Of a stretch of DNA of 64,000 nucleotides, positions 16,670 through 26,735 are shown piece after piece. Source of the DNA: Saccharobesus litoralis (GTDB taxonomy: Bacteria > Pseudomonadota > Gammaproteobacteria > Enterobacterales > Alteromonadaceae); the NCBI RefSeq assembly GCF_003063625.1, contig NZ_CP026604.1, forward strand, positions 3,574,065 through 3,638,064, in the 5' to 3' direction. A program made the position numbers and the translations under genes. The notes beneath the pieces are model-generated. The model ran no database searches and was not told where the DNA came from. It saw only the letters and a list, made by a program, of their open reading frames with translations. How positions within the stretch are numbered: the first letter of the stretch is position 1; every line of letters starts with the position of its first letter.

Positions 16670-17752
16670 TTAGTCTTGGGTCGTCTCGCTATATGCATAG
16701 CCAGCATGACTATTCTTTATTTGGTAAAATGTTGCTTGTACATAGTCGTCACTGTCACTCGAGTTGTTTTGATTATAAACTCCAGCTTTAAAATACATAT
16801 ATTGACCACCTAAATCATAGCCACTGTTTGACATGTCGTAATAGCTAATGATGTCATCTTTATTTGGGCGAGAAATTGTCACCTTTAATTCATTACCTAT
16901 CACTTTTATTTGATAGCTGAACTTTTCGTTTAACGCAATCCCGTCGCTAGGGTTAGACGTACTATTAGCACGACTGCCTATCATTTCAACGTATACATCG
17001 TCTTTACCAATTGGCTCATGTGCATAGTAAATTGCGCCTTTATCGTTATTGGGTAATTTGCGATAGTAAAGGCGAATGGGCTCGTCGTCGTTAGCATGAA
17101 TTTGACCAATAATCACTCGACCTATTTGATAGGTTTCACCCGTTGTGGTGACATGATTAACCGCCAGTGTTGCGTTTAATTCACCATCAACACCACCCGC
17201 ACTGGCTTGTTCACCACTTGATGCCGATGAAAACACCCAATTGTTTAAATTGACACCTTGAGTTTTAATTGAGCGATTACCGCGACGTAACATTTCTCTT
17301 AATTCAACTCGAACATATTTGGTATTGGTTGATGTTTTATAACCTTGACTTGGGCTTTTAAAAACTAGGCCGCCGTCAACAGACGCATAAAAATAGGCTG
17401 AATTGCTATAGCCATTAACAAGCTCAGTTTCACTAATGGAATCTGATTTGCCATTGCCGTCTTCGTCTGTAGGAATACTTAAATACCAATCATTTAACTC
17501 GATCCCTAATTCGTTGGGCTTTTTAGATAAATCAGGGCTGGGGTCGGATAAATTGGCCGAATCAGGCTCAGTTGGGGTTACTGGCTCTGTTGGCGTTTGC
17601 TCTTTGTCTTGTTCTGTGTCTTGCTCCGTACCTTGGTTAAGTAATGGATTATTACCATTTTTATTGCTTGAGCTGCCACAGGCGCTAAGGGTAAAAACGA
17701 AGATAAGTGTTAATAACCTAATGGTTACAAATGTGATATTTTTTAATTTCAT
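16670..17752 (-). CDS. PL7-family alginate lyase lipoprotein
   Basis: A 360-residue protein. The lipobox LSAC at about residue 25 predicts a lipid-anchored enzyme. A Thr/Glu/Pro-rich linker covers about 35-75, then a jelly-roll catalytic domain to the end. PL7 signatures are all present: VRVELREML, QIH, and YFKAGVYNQ near the C-terminus, which supply the catalytic Arg, Gln/His and Tyr of the family. It should depolymerise alginate by beta-elimination at the cell surface. A PepSY-like gene lies 48 bp upstream on the same strand. Confidence 0.88.
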   Translation of the reverse strand: MKLKNITFVTIRLLTLIFVFTLSACGSSSNKNGNNPLLNQGTEQDTEQDKEQTPTEPVTPTEPDSANLSDPSPDLSKKPNELGIELNDWYLSIPTDEDGNGKSDSISETELVNGYSNSAYFYASVDGGLVFKSPSQGYKTSTNTKYVRVELREMLRRGNRSIKTQGVNLNNWVFSSASSGEQASAGGVDGELNATLAVNHVTTTGETYQIGRVIIGQIHANDDEPIRLYYRKLPNNDKGAIYYAHEPIGKDDVYVEMIGSRANSTSNPSDGIALNEKFSYQIKVIGNELKVTISRPNKDDIISYYDMSNSGYDLGGQYMYFKAGVYNQNNSSDSDDYVQATFYQIKNSHAGYAYSETTQD

Positions 17753-17800
17753 GGTCTTTACCCTTAGAAAAAAGAACGGAGAAAGAAGAAAAGCTTGTGT

Positions 17801-18334
17801 TTAGTGTTGCCACTCTTGCGTAAGTAATTGTGCTGTCCCGTTGGCTAATTTAACCTCGTATTTAGCTTCTTTCCCTTGAGTGTCGACCGTATAAAATTCG
17901 TAAATAATCACCCCATCACCTTGGTCACTTTCAATAATACGCTTGGGCGCAATAGTTGGATGGGCCGCTTTTAAGCGAGTTAATACTTGAGCTGGACATT
18001 GTTCGATAGACAAATCACGTTGAATTTCAACGATCTGCCATTGCTCACCAACTTGCAGTAAGTCAAATTCGATTTCGTTGCCTTTTGCATCAAGGCCTTC
18101 GATATCGATATAGGTTTTGCCATGTTTAAATTCTTTTTCAGCTTGCTTGGCAGTAAAGCCAGGATGAGATTTTGCAATGCTGCTGAGTATGCTGGCGGGA
18201 ATTTCAGCTAAGGTCAGATCAACTTTTTTATTCAGGGTTGAGCCAATGGTATTGTCGCCAGCGATAGATGAACTCATATAAAGTAAAGACAGAGTGCAAA
18301 CTAATGTTTTTGATAACAGTTTAACTTTTAACAT
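17801..18334 (-). CDS. Exported PepSY-like protein
   Basis: A 177-residue protein with a signal peptide (cleavage probably after SSIA). It has two similar halves (about 38-98 and 105-175), each with a helix starting PAxxLxxxxxxxP followed by beta strands, as in PepSY-like folds. It lies upstream of the alginate lyase in the same direction and may share its transcript. No catalytic residue is evident. PepSY domains are thought to be inhibitory or binding modules. Confidence 0.6.
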   Translation of the reverse strand: MLKVKLLSKTLVCTLSLLYMSSSIAGDNTIGSTLNKKVDLTLAEIPASILSSIAKSHPGFTAKQAEKEFKHGKTYIDIEGLDAKGNEIEFDLLQVGEQWQIVEIQRDLSIEQCPAQVLTRLKAAHPTIAPKRIIESDQGDGVIIYEFYTVDTQGKEAKYEVKLANGTAQLLTQEWQH

Positions 18335-18675
18335 GATTGGTTATACCAGATTGGTGTGTAAATAATAATTTATAGATTATGTTTTTACCAAAGTGTTATG
18401 TCAATAATAAGTTTTATAGGGTGTATTAAAATATTGGTATGACAATAATGCTCGATATTGTTGTTTAATACACTTTATTTAATAAATTAGACGCAAAGTT
18501 TATGACCTGTCGAGCTTGTGACCATTAACACTATATTTAGAAAGGCACGCAAGATTAAAGGCGTGAATTATTCCAAGGGACGAGTTTATTTCGGCTAGCA
18601 TAAGGCTTGTCGGTGTATAATAGACCTTATCAATCTAGCAAATGGTTATAAATTCAACTGTGCAAAACTGTTAAG
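18335..18675. other. Gene-free interval with an inverted repeat
   Basis: AT-rich gap. A perfect 10-bp inverted repeat GTGTATTAAA (18421-18430) / TTTAATACAC (18464-18473) encloses CAATA/TATTG. CACGC/GCGTG arms lie near 18550-18570. It should hold the promoter of the PepSY-like gene. No gene seen. Confidence 0.5.
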
Positions 18676-19245
18676 TTAAGGTGCTAGATTGCAATAACAA
18701 CCTTTTTCTTGACTGGCTATTGTGGTCAATTGGTGCGGTTGTTTTGTCGTGATAAAAGGTTCAGCGAGGCCATTATCAGGTGAGCAATTATAGCCAGAAG
18801 AGTAGGGGCCAAAATAGATTAATTGCTTTTCGTCATTAATAACTGCAATAGCTGGAACAGAAGGAATGAGTTGCCACAATTTAGCGTTAACTTTGTTTTT
18901 TGTTAAATTGATTTCAATATTGGTATAACCATGAAGCTCGGAAAGTTGCCTGACCGATTGGATATGGGGTTGGCTTAAAGTATAGCAAAAACAATTGTCT
19001 GTACTGAAGTGTAATACGGTGCCGGCTGTACCAATAACGTCAGTTTTATACTCTGCAACTATCTTTGCTAATATTTTGTTAAGCTCGTTACCTTGTGTCG
19101 ATGCTTGAGTCAGTTTAAGTAATTTATTCTCTGGATCAAACTCAGACAACTGGTTTTTCGCTTGAAATTGAAGTGCTAGCAACATGGCAACTAGCCAAAC
19201 AGCAAGTAGTAATTGCAATTTATATTTGGCTAGTTTGGCAAGCAT
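18676..19245 (-). CDS. Membrane-anchored thioredoxin-like protein (DUF6436-like)
   Basis: A 189-residue protein with one N-terminal membrane helix (about 10-27) and a periplasmic thioredoxin-like domain. The region around CFCYT (about residues 84-88), the proline in PSVPAIAVI and the terminal cysteine-rich CYCNL suggest a redox fold, although no classical CxxC is present. It begins 15 bp after the stop of the MCP gene and is probably co-transcribed with it. The family name is from memory and not certain. Confidence 0.55.
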   Translation of the reverse strand: MLAKLAKYKLQLLLAVWLVAMLLALQFQAKNQLSEFDPENKLLKLTQASTQGNELNKILAKIVAEYKTDVIGTAGTVLHFSTDNCFCYTLSQPHIQSVRQLSELHGYTNIEINLTKNKVNAKLWQLIPSVPAIAVINDEKQLIYFGPYSSGYNCSPDNGLAEPFITTKQPHQLTTIASQEKGCYCNLAP

Positions 19246-19260
19246 GACTTTAAGAGTGTT

Positions 19261-20742
19261 TTATAAAGTAAACTTTGCAAGCTCAGCATTTAACGCTTGA
19301 ATATTGGCTCGAAGAGATTCAATTTCACGCTGCGCTGAACCGACTTCAGATACTTGATCATTTGATGATTGCTGTAGTTCTTGCGTAGATGTAGCAATAC
19401 TGTTTGCAACCGACGTTTGTTGTTCGGCAGCTGTCGCAACCGACGCAATATTATCGCTAACTATAGTGATCCCGCTAACTACTGTATCCATTACGTCACA
19501 AGCTTGATTAGATGAAGTAACAGCATCGTTAACAACACTTAAGCAATTATGCATTTTGCTCACCGAGGAACCGGCTTCGTTAATTAACTCGTTAGTGACA
19601 ACTGTAATTTCTTCTGCGCTTTCTCTGGTTTTAGTTGCCAACTGACGAACTTCATCAGCCACTACCGCAAACCCTCTTCCGTGTTCACCCGCTCGAGCAG
19701 ATTCTATAGCCGCGTTGAGTGCTAACAAATTTGTTTGTTCAGACACTGACTTAATAGCCATCATCACTTCACCAATGTAATTACACTTATCTGATAAAGT
19801 ATCGATAGAGCTTGCTGCACCAGATATTTCATCCTTCAAATACGCCACATGTTTGCTAGATTGCTCGATAATCTCTTTAGCATCGTTGGTTGCTTTGTGA
19901 GATTCAGTCGCATGTTGACTTGCTTCACTAGCGCGATGAGCAACATCATTAATAGTCACAGTCATTTGCTCTGTAGCGGTTGCGATCAGATGGGTTTGCT
20001 GATCACTATTGCGTGTCGTATCTTGAATATTGTTAGAAATAGTTGAAACGTGGTTGGCTAATTGCGATACGTTATGACTAACGGTTTTCGCTTCTTTGAG
20101 CAAATGTTTAAATGAAGTAATAAGACGATTGAACTGCTCTAGTTTAGGATTTGTTGTGTCTAAATTTATAGTTAAATTAAACTGGTCAGGTTTATCGAGT
20201 ATTTGATGAATGGCATTAGTTAATTTAAATGAAGCTTGGGCTTCATTAAAACTGTTTTTGGCGACAAACATTAAAACACCCGCTTCAGCCACTGCAAATA
20301 AAGCATGAATAACCAATGTTGAAAAAGACAAGTGACTTGCCTCAAATACATACACACCGGCATCGTTACTTTGCAAAATAAAAAACAGTACATGATGCAC
20401 CGCAACAACTAAAACACTGCCTAATATGACTTGCCAGTCACGGTAAAAACTTAAAAAGGCGATGACGACAAATATTTCGAAATGGATCTCCGTTAAACCA
20501 AAAGTTTGTTGAATATGCAAGGCTGTTAACAGCTGCACACCAATACCAACAGTAAAATGGGTTAAGCGACTATTGGGCGCTTGTAATATTAGGATAATGG
20601 GGAAAATAAACATAGGTATACCGATAGTCAGCGCTGCGCTCCACGTATCGGTAAAAAAGGCGATCACAAAAGTAAGAATGAGCTGTGTTGTTAAAACACC
20701 AATAAAAACACGGTTGGCGGTTTGCACCCAAGGATATTGCAT
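19261..20742 (-). CDS. Methyl-accepting chemotaxis protein with integral-membrane sensor region
   Basis: A 493-residue protein. The first 175 residues or so hold five to six membrane helices with only short loops and no periplasmic ligand domain. There is no obvious HAMP domain. Residues about 210-490 form the cytoplasmic signalling coiled coil with the conserved tip around [17 protein letters not shown]. Such receptors sense membrane-linked or intracellular cues. No CheW-binding C-terminal pentapeptide is visible. Confidence 0.9.
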   Translation of the reverse strand: MQYPWVQTANRVFIGVLTTQLILTFVIAFFTDTWSAALTIGIPMFIFPIILILQAPNSRLTHFTVGIGVQLLTALHIQQTFGLTEIHFEIFVVIAFLSFYRDWQVILGSVLVVAVHHVLFFILQSNDAGVYVFEASHLSFSTLVIHALFAVAEAGVLMFVAKNSFNEAQASFKLTNAIHQILDKPDQFNLTINLDTTNPKLEQFNRLITSFKHLLKEAKTVSHNVSQLANHVSTISNNIQDTTRNSDQQTHLIATATEQMTVTINDVAHRASEASQHATESHKATNDAKEIIEQSSKHVAYLKDEISGAASSIDTLSDKCNYIGEVMMAIKSVSEQTNLLALNAAIESARAGEHGRGFAVVADEVRQLATKTRESAEEITVVTNELINEAGSSVSKMHNCLSVVNDAVTSSNQACDVMDTVVSGITIVSDNIASVATAAEQQTSVANSIATSTQELQQSSNDQVSEVGSAQREIESLRANIQALNAELAKFTL

Positions 20743-20886
20743 AAGTCACTCGATAATACAAAGTTGTTTAAATTATACCATATCGGGTCAATTTCCTTTT
20801 GGATTATTCAGTATAATTTTAGTGGATAAATGAAATTTAGCGTTATTGTTTTACGAGTTTCTGATAGGAAAAGTTCAACGAAATAG

Positions 20887-21348
20887 TCATTTAGTTTTAG
20901 CCTGATCGTTTAATTGCGCGAGTCGGACTTTAACTTGCTGTTGTTCAGTCTCCGTTAAAAGACCGTAAAATCTAGGGTAAGGCCAGCCATAGCCCCAGCG
21001 AAAGGTTGTGGGTAAAAAAGGTGTTCCGCCAACTCGTACACCCGCCAGCATAATGAATGCCACGCCTTGCTCACCTATATTTTCGACGCAAGATTGTAGC
21101 GCGTAGTCGGCGTCTTTACGTTGCTGATAGCTACCACCTTGCCAGTAGGCCATGTCATGTGCTGTACAGCATGTTAACCAAAGTTGATTTTGCTTGAGCG
21201 TACCATCGGGAAAAGCACTACAGCCGTCAGTGGTAAAGGGCTTGAGTTCCAATTCAGATTCATTCGCAACACTTAATGGACTGATAAAAACCAGAAAAAG
21301 CAAGCTGGCGAGGATCGCACGATAGTGATAAACGGTGTTTTTATTCAT
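20887..21348 (-). CDS. Secreted phospholipase A2-like protein
   Basis: A 153-residue protein with a signal peptide (cleavage near SVANES). The motif LTCCTAHDMAYW contains the CCxxHD pattern of phospholipase A2 active sites, with a preceding TTDGCSAFPDG that could be the calcium-loop region. The second half (GGTPFLPTTFRWGYGWPYPR) is Gly/Trp/Tyr-rich. It may hydrolyse phospholipids in the periplasm or outside. The fold cannot be confirmed from sequence alone. Confidence 0.6.
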   Translation of the reverse strand: MNKNTVYHYRAILASLLFLVFISPLSVANESELELKPFTTDGCSAFPDGTLKQNQLWLTCCTAHDMAYWQGGSYQQRKDADYALQSCVENIGEQGVAFIMLAGVRVGGTPFLPTTFRWGYGWPYPRFYGLLTETEQQQVKVRLAQLNDQAKTK

Positions 21349-21469
21349 AACAGAATTGTAACGGTTAATATCATGATCTGATAGTCGAAGCCGATATTTA
21401 CCTTGAAAGGTGACTAGATTTCATTAATATGCATGTCGTTAAGTTTTTGAAATTTATACCTTTACTTGC

Positions 21470-21545
21470 GTCCCCTTAGTTCAGCTGGATAGAACAAGGA
21501 CCTCCTAAGTCTTAGACACAGGTTCGAATCCTGTAGGGGACGCCA
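21470..21545 (+). tRNA. tRNA-Arg (anticodon CCT), CCA encoded
   Basis: Acceptor arms GTCCCCT / AGGGGAC; D arm GTTC / GAAC; anticodon arm AGGAC-CTCCTAA-GTCTT with anticodon CCT; four-base variable loop; T arm ACAGG-TTCGAAT-CCTGT; then G-CCA. All stems pair, with one G-T in the anticodon stem. It reads the AGG arginine codon. No integrase lies beside it. Confidence 0.96.
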
Positions 21546-21629
21546 TTTCCATTCTTGCTCTCGGATGTTTTGATTAAACTAGTTTATTGTGGCCAAGGTG
21601 TATTCAGTATTGATTGATAGGAGTTATCG

Positions 21630-22733
21630 GTGCTATTTAAAATAAATAACGAAAACGGATTAAAAAAGTTAAAAGCAGTTAAATCGGAAAATATACCAGA
21701 GCTAGATCTGGAAAAATTATTACTTTCCAATCAAGAGCAAGGTAATGAAATTAATGGATATATTTCTCCTTTGTTAAACGAAGGTATTTTTGGTGAAGAG
21801 TTAATTTTATTAAAAAACCAAATTAAAGTTGCCAATGCGAAAAGGGCAGATTTACTCGCGCTAGATAGAAATGGCAATGGCGTGATCATTGAGTTAAAAA
21901 AAGAGTTAAGTGGTTTAGGGGTTGATACACAAGCTTTGCAATACCTAGCATCTATTGCCCGCTTTAAAGGCGATAAATTTATAAATAATAAAAAATTGAT
22001 CAACCCGCAATTTTCAGATGATATTCAGTCATATATTGATTCTGCTGAAATTTCCGTCGACCAAATAAATACAAAAAGCCGAGTCATATTGGTTGCTCAT
22101 AAGTTTGATCGTACATTGTTTTCTATGGGGGAATGGTTGTCCGAAAAAGGTGTCGCCTTTAAGTGCATTCAATATGCTGTATTTCAAGATAGTAATAATC
22201 AACCTTACATTGATTTTTCAGTTGTGTTTGACCGCTCAAGTGAATCAACTTTCCCGCTAGAATTTAGTGCACTTAATCGAGAACCAAAATATCATTGGTA
22301 CAATATAGGCACTACAGTTCCTACAAAGTGGCGCTTTTTAAAAGAAAATTCGTTTGTGTCTGCGGGTTTTGATGGGCAAGAGGGTGATAAAGGGACTCAA
22401 CTATTAGAAAGTTTTGTTAAAGACGATATCTTAATTGCTTACGTTAATGGTTTTGGCGCAGTTGGTGTGGCTAAAGTCGCTAAAGCTGATGCAGGTGGTT
22501 ATCAACTATTGAAAGGCCCAAAAGAGGGAGATCCCATTTCAGAAGACCATTGGCATCGGCTAGAGGTAAAGTGGCTTTATGTCGCTGATGATAATTTTAG
22601 TAATTCTGTAAAGCCTGCTGAATTTAAGCAAGAGTTTGACTTACATCATCCCTATACAACGAGTTGTTCCATAGCGGACGATAAAGCAAAAAAGTTAATT
22701 CAATTGTTACAATTAAGATTAGAGCGCGTTTAA
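21630..22733 (+). CDS. NucS-like PD-(D/E)XK nuclease-family protein
   Basis: A 367-residue protein starting with GTG behind a good AGGAG site. Residues about 65-130 contain RADLLALDRNGNGVIIELK, matching the D...ExK core of the NucS C-terminal nuclease domain (restriction-endonuclease-like fold). The C-terminal 150 residues form a separate alpha/beta region (DDILIAYVNGFGAVGVAKV) of uncertain type. NucS cuts mismatched or branched DNA in archaea and actinobacteria; here the N-terminal dimerisation domain of NucS is absent, so a different role is likely. It is 15 bp upstream of a GreAB-C protein, probably one transcript. Confidence 0.65.
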   Translation: MLFKINNENGLKKLKAVKSENIPELDLEKLLLSNQEQGNEINGYISPLLNEGIFGEELILLKNQIKVANAKRADLLALDRNGNGVIIELKKELSGLGVDTQALQYLASIARFKGDKFINNKKLINPQFSDDIQSYIDSAEISVDQINTKSRVILVAHKFDRTLFSMGEWLSEKGVAFKCIQYAVFQDSNNQPYIDFSVVFDRSSESTFPLEFSALNREPKYHWYNIGTTVPTKWRFLKENSFVSAGFDGQEGDKGTQLLESFVKDDILIAYVNGFGAVGVAKVAKADAGGYQLLKGPKEGDPISEDHWHRLEVKWLYVADDNFSNSVKPAEFKQEFDLHHPYTTSCSIADDKAKKLIQLLQLRLERV

Positions 22734-22748
22734 CTTTTTGGTTTAAAG

Positions 22749-23222
22749 ATGAATAAACAAGCGATAATTAAGCAACTGAACTTACTACTTAATCAAGAGC
22801 TTGAAGCGGCGCAATTGGCTGCTGACAATGCGCATAAAGCAGCAATTGATGATGAGTCGGTAGCCGAAACTCAATATGATACGTTGGCGATTGAAGCGGC
22901 ATATTTAGCTGAAGGGCAAAGTCGTCGCGTTGATGAATTAAAAGCAAATTTACAAAGCTTGCAAACCCTATCTATTAGTGACTTTGATGATGATACCGCG
23001 ATTGGCTTGTCGGCTTTGTTTAAGTTAGAGGGGCAGGAGTCTTGGTATTATTTATTGCCAGTAGGCGGGGGTAACAAGCTGAGTTACCAACAGCAGTCAA
23101 TATTGGTTGTCACGCCTCACTCGCCAATAGGTCAAGCTGTGATGGGGCAATATGTTTATGATGAAGTCAGTATATTGGTCGCGGGTAAGTCACAAACTTT
23201 AGAAATTGCTCAGGTTTGTTAG
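22749..23222 (+). CDS. GreA/GreB-family C-terminal domain protein
   Basis: A 157-residue protein. The N-terminal half is helical and Ala/Glu-rich, and the C-terminal half (about 85-155) fits the GreA/GreB FKBP-like domain, including VVTPHSPIGQAVMGQYVYDEV. Gre factors rescue backtracked RNA polymerase through acidic residues at the tip of an N-terminal coiled coil. Here the N-terminal part is short and the tip is not obvious, so this may be an RNA-polymerase-binding relative like Rnk rather than a cleavage factor. Confidence 0.6.
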   Translation: MNKQAIIKQLNLLLNQELEAAQLAADNAHKAAIDDESVAETQYDTLAIEAAYLAEGQSRRVDELKANLQSLQTLSISDFDDDTAIGLSALFKLEGQESWYYLLPVGGGNKLSYQQQSILVVTPHSPIGQAVMGQYVYDEVSILVAGKSQTLEIAQVC

Positions 23223-23645
23223 TTTGTATTTTATGCCTGTGAGCTTGCAAAACCTAACCCTGTAGACGAGCATTTATGCTTGTGAACCTGCAAGCCAAGC
23301 CTACAAACCCAAAAGAGCAAGACTAAAGTCTCGCCTACAAAAAAACACCCTTGTAGATGAGCATTTATGCTTGTGAGCTTGCAAGCAAAACATCAAAAGC
23401 AAGACTACAGAATTTTGTTCCCGACAAATTCTAAGTTCCAGCATCCTTGCAGGCACCAAAAGTAGGGGCTTGGAAGCCAAGTCTCGCCTACAAAAAACAA
23501 CCCTTGTAGACGAGCATTTATGCTTGTAAAGCCTGTAAGCCAAGCCCCGTATACAGATTCCTTATATCTCTATAAAAGGCTTTTTTGTAAGTAGTATTCG
23601 CATGCCAGTATAGCGCAATAACATCGCCACTTAATTGTTTTGAGT
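23223..23645. repeat. Intergenic R2 composite repeat cluster with alpha element
   Basis: Three units of the form TGTAGAyGAGCATTTATGCTTG followed by GCAAGCC-type words occur at about 23260, 23350 and 23506. Stretches AAGTCTCGCCTAC and AAAAGAGCAAGAC lie between them. An alpha-type two-hairpin element lies at 23409-23453 (arms AGAATTT / AAATTCT). No gene. The cluster separates the convergent GreAB-C and RND permease genes. Confidence 0.6.
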
Positions 23646-26600
23646 TTAAGCCGCAGCTAGTGCTTTACCACTGAGTTTGGCTTTAATTGATTCCATCACT
23701 GTGTAGTTGACGGGCACTAATACCAAGGTAATAAAGGTGGCGAATAAAATGCCAAAACCTAAGGATACCGCCATGGGTATTAAAAACTGCGCTTGAGTTT
23801 GCTTTTCAAATAGCAAAGGCATTAGACCAATAAAGGTTGTTAAGCTGGTTAGCATAACGGGTCTAAAACGGGCTGCGCCTGCGGTGAGTACTGCGTCTAA
23901 CAAAGCAATACCTTTTTCACGTTGCTTGTTAATAAAATCAACCAATACTAATGAGTCGTTCACGACAACGCCAACTAAGGCCATCATGCCCAAAACACTC
24001 ATTATGGTTAAATCCATCGCCATGATCCAGTGACCGACAACCGCGCCTAAAATGCCAAACGGAATAATACTCATCACGACAAGAGGTTGCAGGTAAGATT
24101 TAAATGGAATAGCGAGTAAACAGTAAATCACAAAAAACACGATCAACAATCCCCAGCCAATAGAAGCAAATGACTCTCGTTGTTCTTTGGCTTCACCTTC
24201 TAACGAATGCGAAATCCCAGGGTATTGGGCAACGAGATCGTCCAAGTAGGCTTTTAAGTCGGCTTGTAAAACCGTCATATTGGTTTCGTCTTTGACTATA
24301 TCGGCCGTAACGCGAACGGTTCGGTATCTGTCGATACGTTGAATGGTCGACGGACTCTGACCCGGTGTAAAAGTAACAAGGTGCGCGAGTGGAATAGCAC
24401 CATTACTGGTGTTGATTAATAATGATTGCAGATCAGCTAAAGATTGCCGCTCTTCCAAGGGTAATCTAACCATAACTCTAACATCGTCTCTGCCTCGTTG
24501 AATACGTTGCACTTGCGAGCCAAAATAAGCACTGCGAATTTGCCGAGACACTTCGTTGCGGGTTAAGCCTAAGGTTTTGGCCAACTCAGTTAGCTCTATT
24601 TGCAACTCTTGCTTACCATTGGACAATGTATCGGCAATATCGTAAACCGTTGGGTAGGTGGCTAATCGCACCTTTACCTTGTCTGCCACAGATTGTAGGG
24701 TTTCAAGTGAATTGCCCACTAATTGCACATCGATAGGATCTGACGAGCGACCTATTTCTGCGCGGAACGAGACAGATTCAGCACCAGGAATATCGCCTAT
24801 CATGCGTCGCCATTCGCTTAATAACCGGCGTGAGTCAATGTCAAAACTTCTTGATTCAGGCGGTTGGATCTCAAAATACACAGCACCTGTATTGGATGCT
24901 CGTCCGGTGCGCGCCAAAATATTCAAAACTAAACTGTCACCTTCGTCGTTGGTGTACTTTTCTTTTAATTGATAGGCTGCCTTAGCAATTTTTTCGATCT
25001 GTTTGTCAGTGACTTCAAACGGTGTGCCAGCTGGCATGGTTAAATTCATGCGTACGGTTTCACTGGGCACTCGTGGGAAAAACACAAACTTTGTCCAACC
25101 ACTGGAGATCATTGCGAATATGATAATAAACGCGGCAATAAACAGAGACAAAGTAGTCGTTCTATTGTTGATGGCTTTACGTAGAATAGGTTGATAGTAC
25201 TTTAAAATGGCGCGTTCAAAGCCATCAGCAAAGCGTTGCTGAAAGCGAGTAAAGCCGCTGACGGGTTTACTTTCATCGCGTAATTTGATGTATTTTAAAT
25301 GCGCAGGCAACACAAATTTGGACTCAATCAGTGAAAACAACAATACCGGAATGACAATAACAGGGAGCTGGGCAAATAAAGCACCACGCATACCTTCAAT
25401 AAAAGCTAAAGGCATAAATGCGGCAACGGTAGTGAGAATACCAAAGGTAACAGGCACCGCTACTTCTTGAGTTCCGATTATAGCGGCATGTTCGCTCGAT
25501 TCGGCTTTGCGCATATGGGTATAAACATTTTCTCCGGTGACGATAGCATCGTCTACGACTATGCCGAGTACTAAAATAAAGCCAAACAAACTAATAATAT
25601 TCAAGCTAATACCAAAAATCGGCATGGCAATAAAGGCGCCCATAAACGAAACCGGAATACCAATAAATACCCAAAAGGCGATCGATGGGCGTAAGAATAG
25701 CGTGAGCAGCGCCATAACCAATATGCCACCTTGAATGGCGTTATTAGTTAATGTGGCTAAGCGGTTTTTGACGATTTGTGAATCGTCGTCCCAATACGAT
25801 AATTCAAAGCCATGGGGTAGGGAGGCTTGGCGTTGTTCAATATAGCCTTTTACCTGATCAGCTACGTCAATTGCGCTTTGATCACCAATACGGTAAACGT
25901 CAATAAATGCCGCACGTTTGCCATTAAAACGGGTACGAATTGGCGTTTCTTCAAAGCCATCGTTTATATTGGCAATATCACCTAAGGTAATAATTGAACC
26001 ATCGGGATTGGTTTTTACAACGATTTTGGCAAACTCATCTTTGCGATAGGCTTGTCCTGTTGAGCGCAGTAAAATATCTCCGCCGTTTGTTCGTAAGTTA
26101 CCGGCAGAAATATCTAACGAGCTGTTGCTAATAATGTTTGATATGCGGCTGAGGCTTAAATCAAATTGGCGTAGTTTGTCTTTTGATATTTCAATCGCGA
26201 TTTCATAGTTGCGTACGCCAGCTAATTCTAATTGCGTTACACCGGGTAAACGCAGTAAATCATCGCGCACGGTTTCAGCAAATTCACGAATTTCTTTTTC
26301 ACTATAGGGCGCGGCTATGGTTACGTTAATCACTTCACGCTTGCGTTGGGCTAACGCTACGACGGGCTTTTCAGCGTCTGCCGGAAAAGTATTAATAGCG
26401 TCGACTCGTGATTTTATATCGGCTAATAACTCACGAGCGTCATAACCTGAATCAGCCTCAATGGTCACATTGGCAGAACCTTCTGATGAACGACTTGATA
26501 TTTTTTCGATCCCTTCAAGATCCTGCACTGCTTCTTCAATGCGAATTGCCACGCCTTTTTCTACATCTTCAGGTGTTGCGCCGCGTAAGCTGACATTCAC

Positions 26601-26735
26601 CGTAATACGATCGGTTTCGAAAGACGGAAAAATTTCGAGCGGTATTTTCATGTTGAGAGAATAAAAACCTGCAATCAGTAAGCTGATCATCAACAAGTTT
26701 GCTGCAACATGATTGCGTGTAAACCAAGCTATCAT
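23646..26735 (-). CDS. RND efflux transporter permease (AcrB type)
   Basis: A 1029-residue inner-membrane protein with the RND layout of twelve helices and two large periplasmic loops. Recognised segments are the N-terminal FTRNHVAANLLMI helix, the TM4 segment LGIVVDDAIVTGENVY with the paired Asp used for proton relay, and the corresponding second-half segment VGVVVNDSLVLVDF. It should export drugs, bile-like compounds or other amphiphiles in exchange for protons. The start overlaps the adaptor stop by four bases (ATGA). Third gene of an outer-membrane factor, adaptor, permease operon. Confidence 0.93.
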   Translation of the reverse strand: MIAWFTRNHVAANLLMISLLIAGFYSLNMKIPLEIFPSFETDRITVNVSLRGATPEDVEKGVAIRIEEAVQDLEGIEKISSRSSEGSANVTIEADSGYDARELLADIKSRVDAINTFPADAEKPVVALAQRKREVINVTIAAPYSEKEIREFAETVRDDLLRLPGVTQLELAGVRNYEIAIEISKDKLRQFDLSLSRISNIISNSSLDISAGNLRTNGGDILLRSTGQAYRKDEFAKIVVKTNPDGSIITLGDIANINDGFEETPIRTRFNGKRAAFIDVYRIGDQSAIDVADQVKGYIEQRQASLPHGFELSYWDDDSQIVKNRLATLTNNAIQGGILVMALLTLFLRPSIAFWVFIGIPVSFMGAFIAMPIFGISLNIISLFGFILVLGIVVDDAIVTGENVYTHMRKAESSEHAAIIGTQEVAVPVTFGILTTVAAFMPLAFIEGMRGALFAQLPVIVIPVLLFSLIESKFVLPAHLKYIKLRDESKPVSGFTRFQQRFADGFERAILKYYQPILRKAINNRTTTLSLFIAAFIIIFAMISSGWTKFVFFPRVPSETVRMNLTMPAGTPFEVTDKQIEKIAKAAYQLKEKYTNDEGDSLVLNILARTGRASNTGAVYFEIQPPESRSFDIDSRRLLSEWRRMIGDIPGAESVSFRAEIGRSSDPIDVQLVGNSLETLQSVADKVKVRLATYPTVYDIADTLSNGKQELQIELTELAKTLGLTRNEVSRQIRSAYFGSQVQRIQRGRDDVRVMVRLPLEERQSLADLQSLLINTSNGAIPLAHLVTFTPGQSPSTIQRIDRYRTVRVTADIVKDETNMTVLQADLKAYLDDLVAQYPGISHSLEGEAKEQRESFASIGWGLLIVFFVIYCLLAIPFKSYLQPLVVMSIIPFGILGAVVGHWIMAMDLTIMSVLGMMALVGVVVNDSLVLVDFINKQREKGIALLDAVLTAGAARFRPVMLTSLTTFIGLMPLLFEKQTQAQFLIPMAVSLGFGILFATFITLVLVPVNYTVMESIKAKLSGKALAAA

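Noticed and set aside
21470-23222. tRNA-Arg as the attachment site of a genomic island
   Set aside because: No integrase and no direct repeat of the tRNA 3' end were seen downstream.
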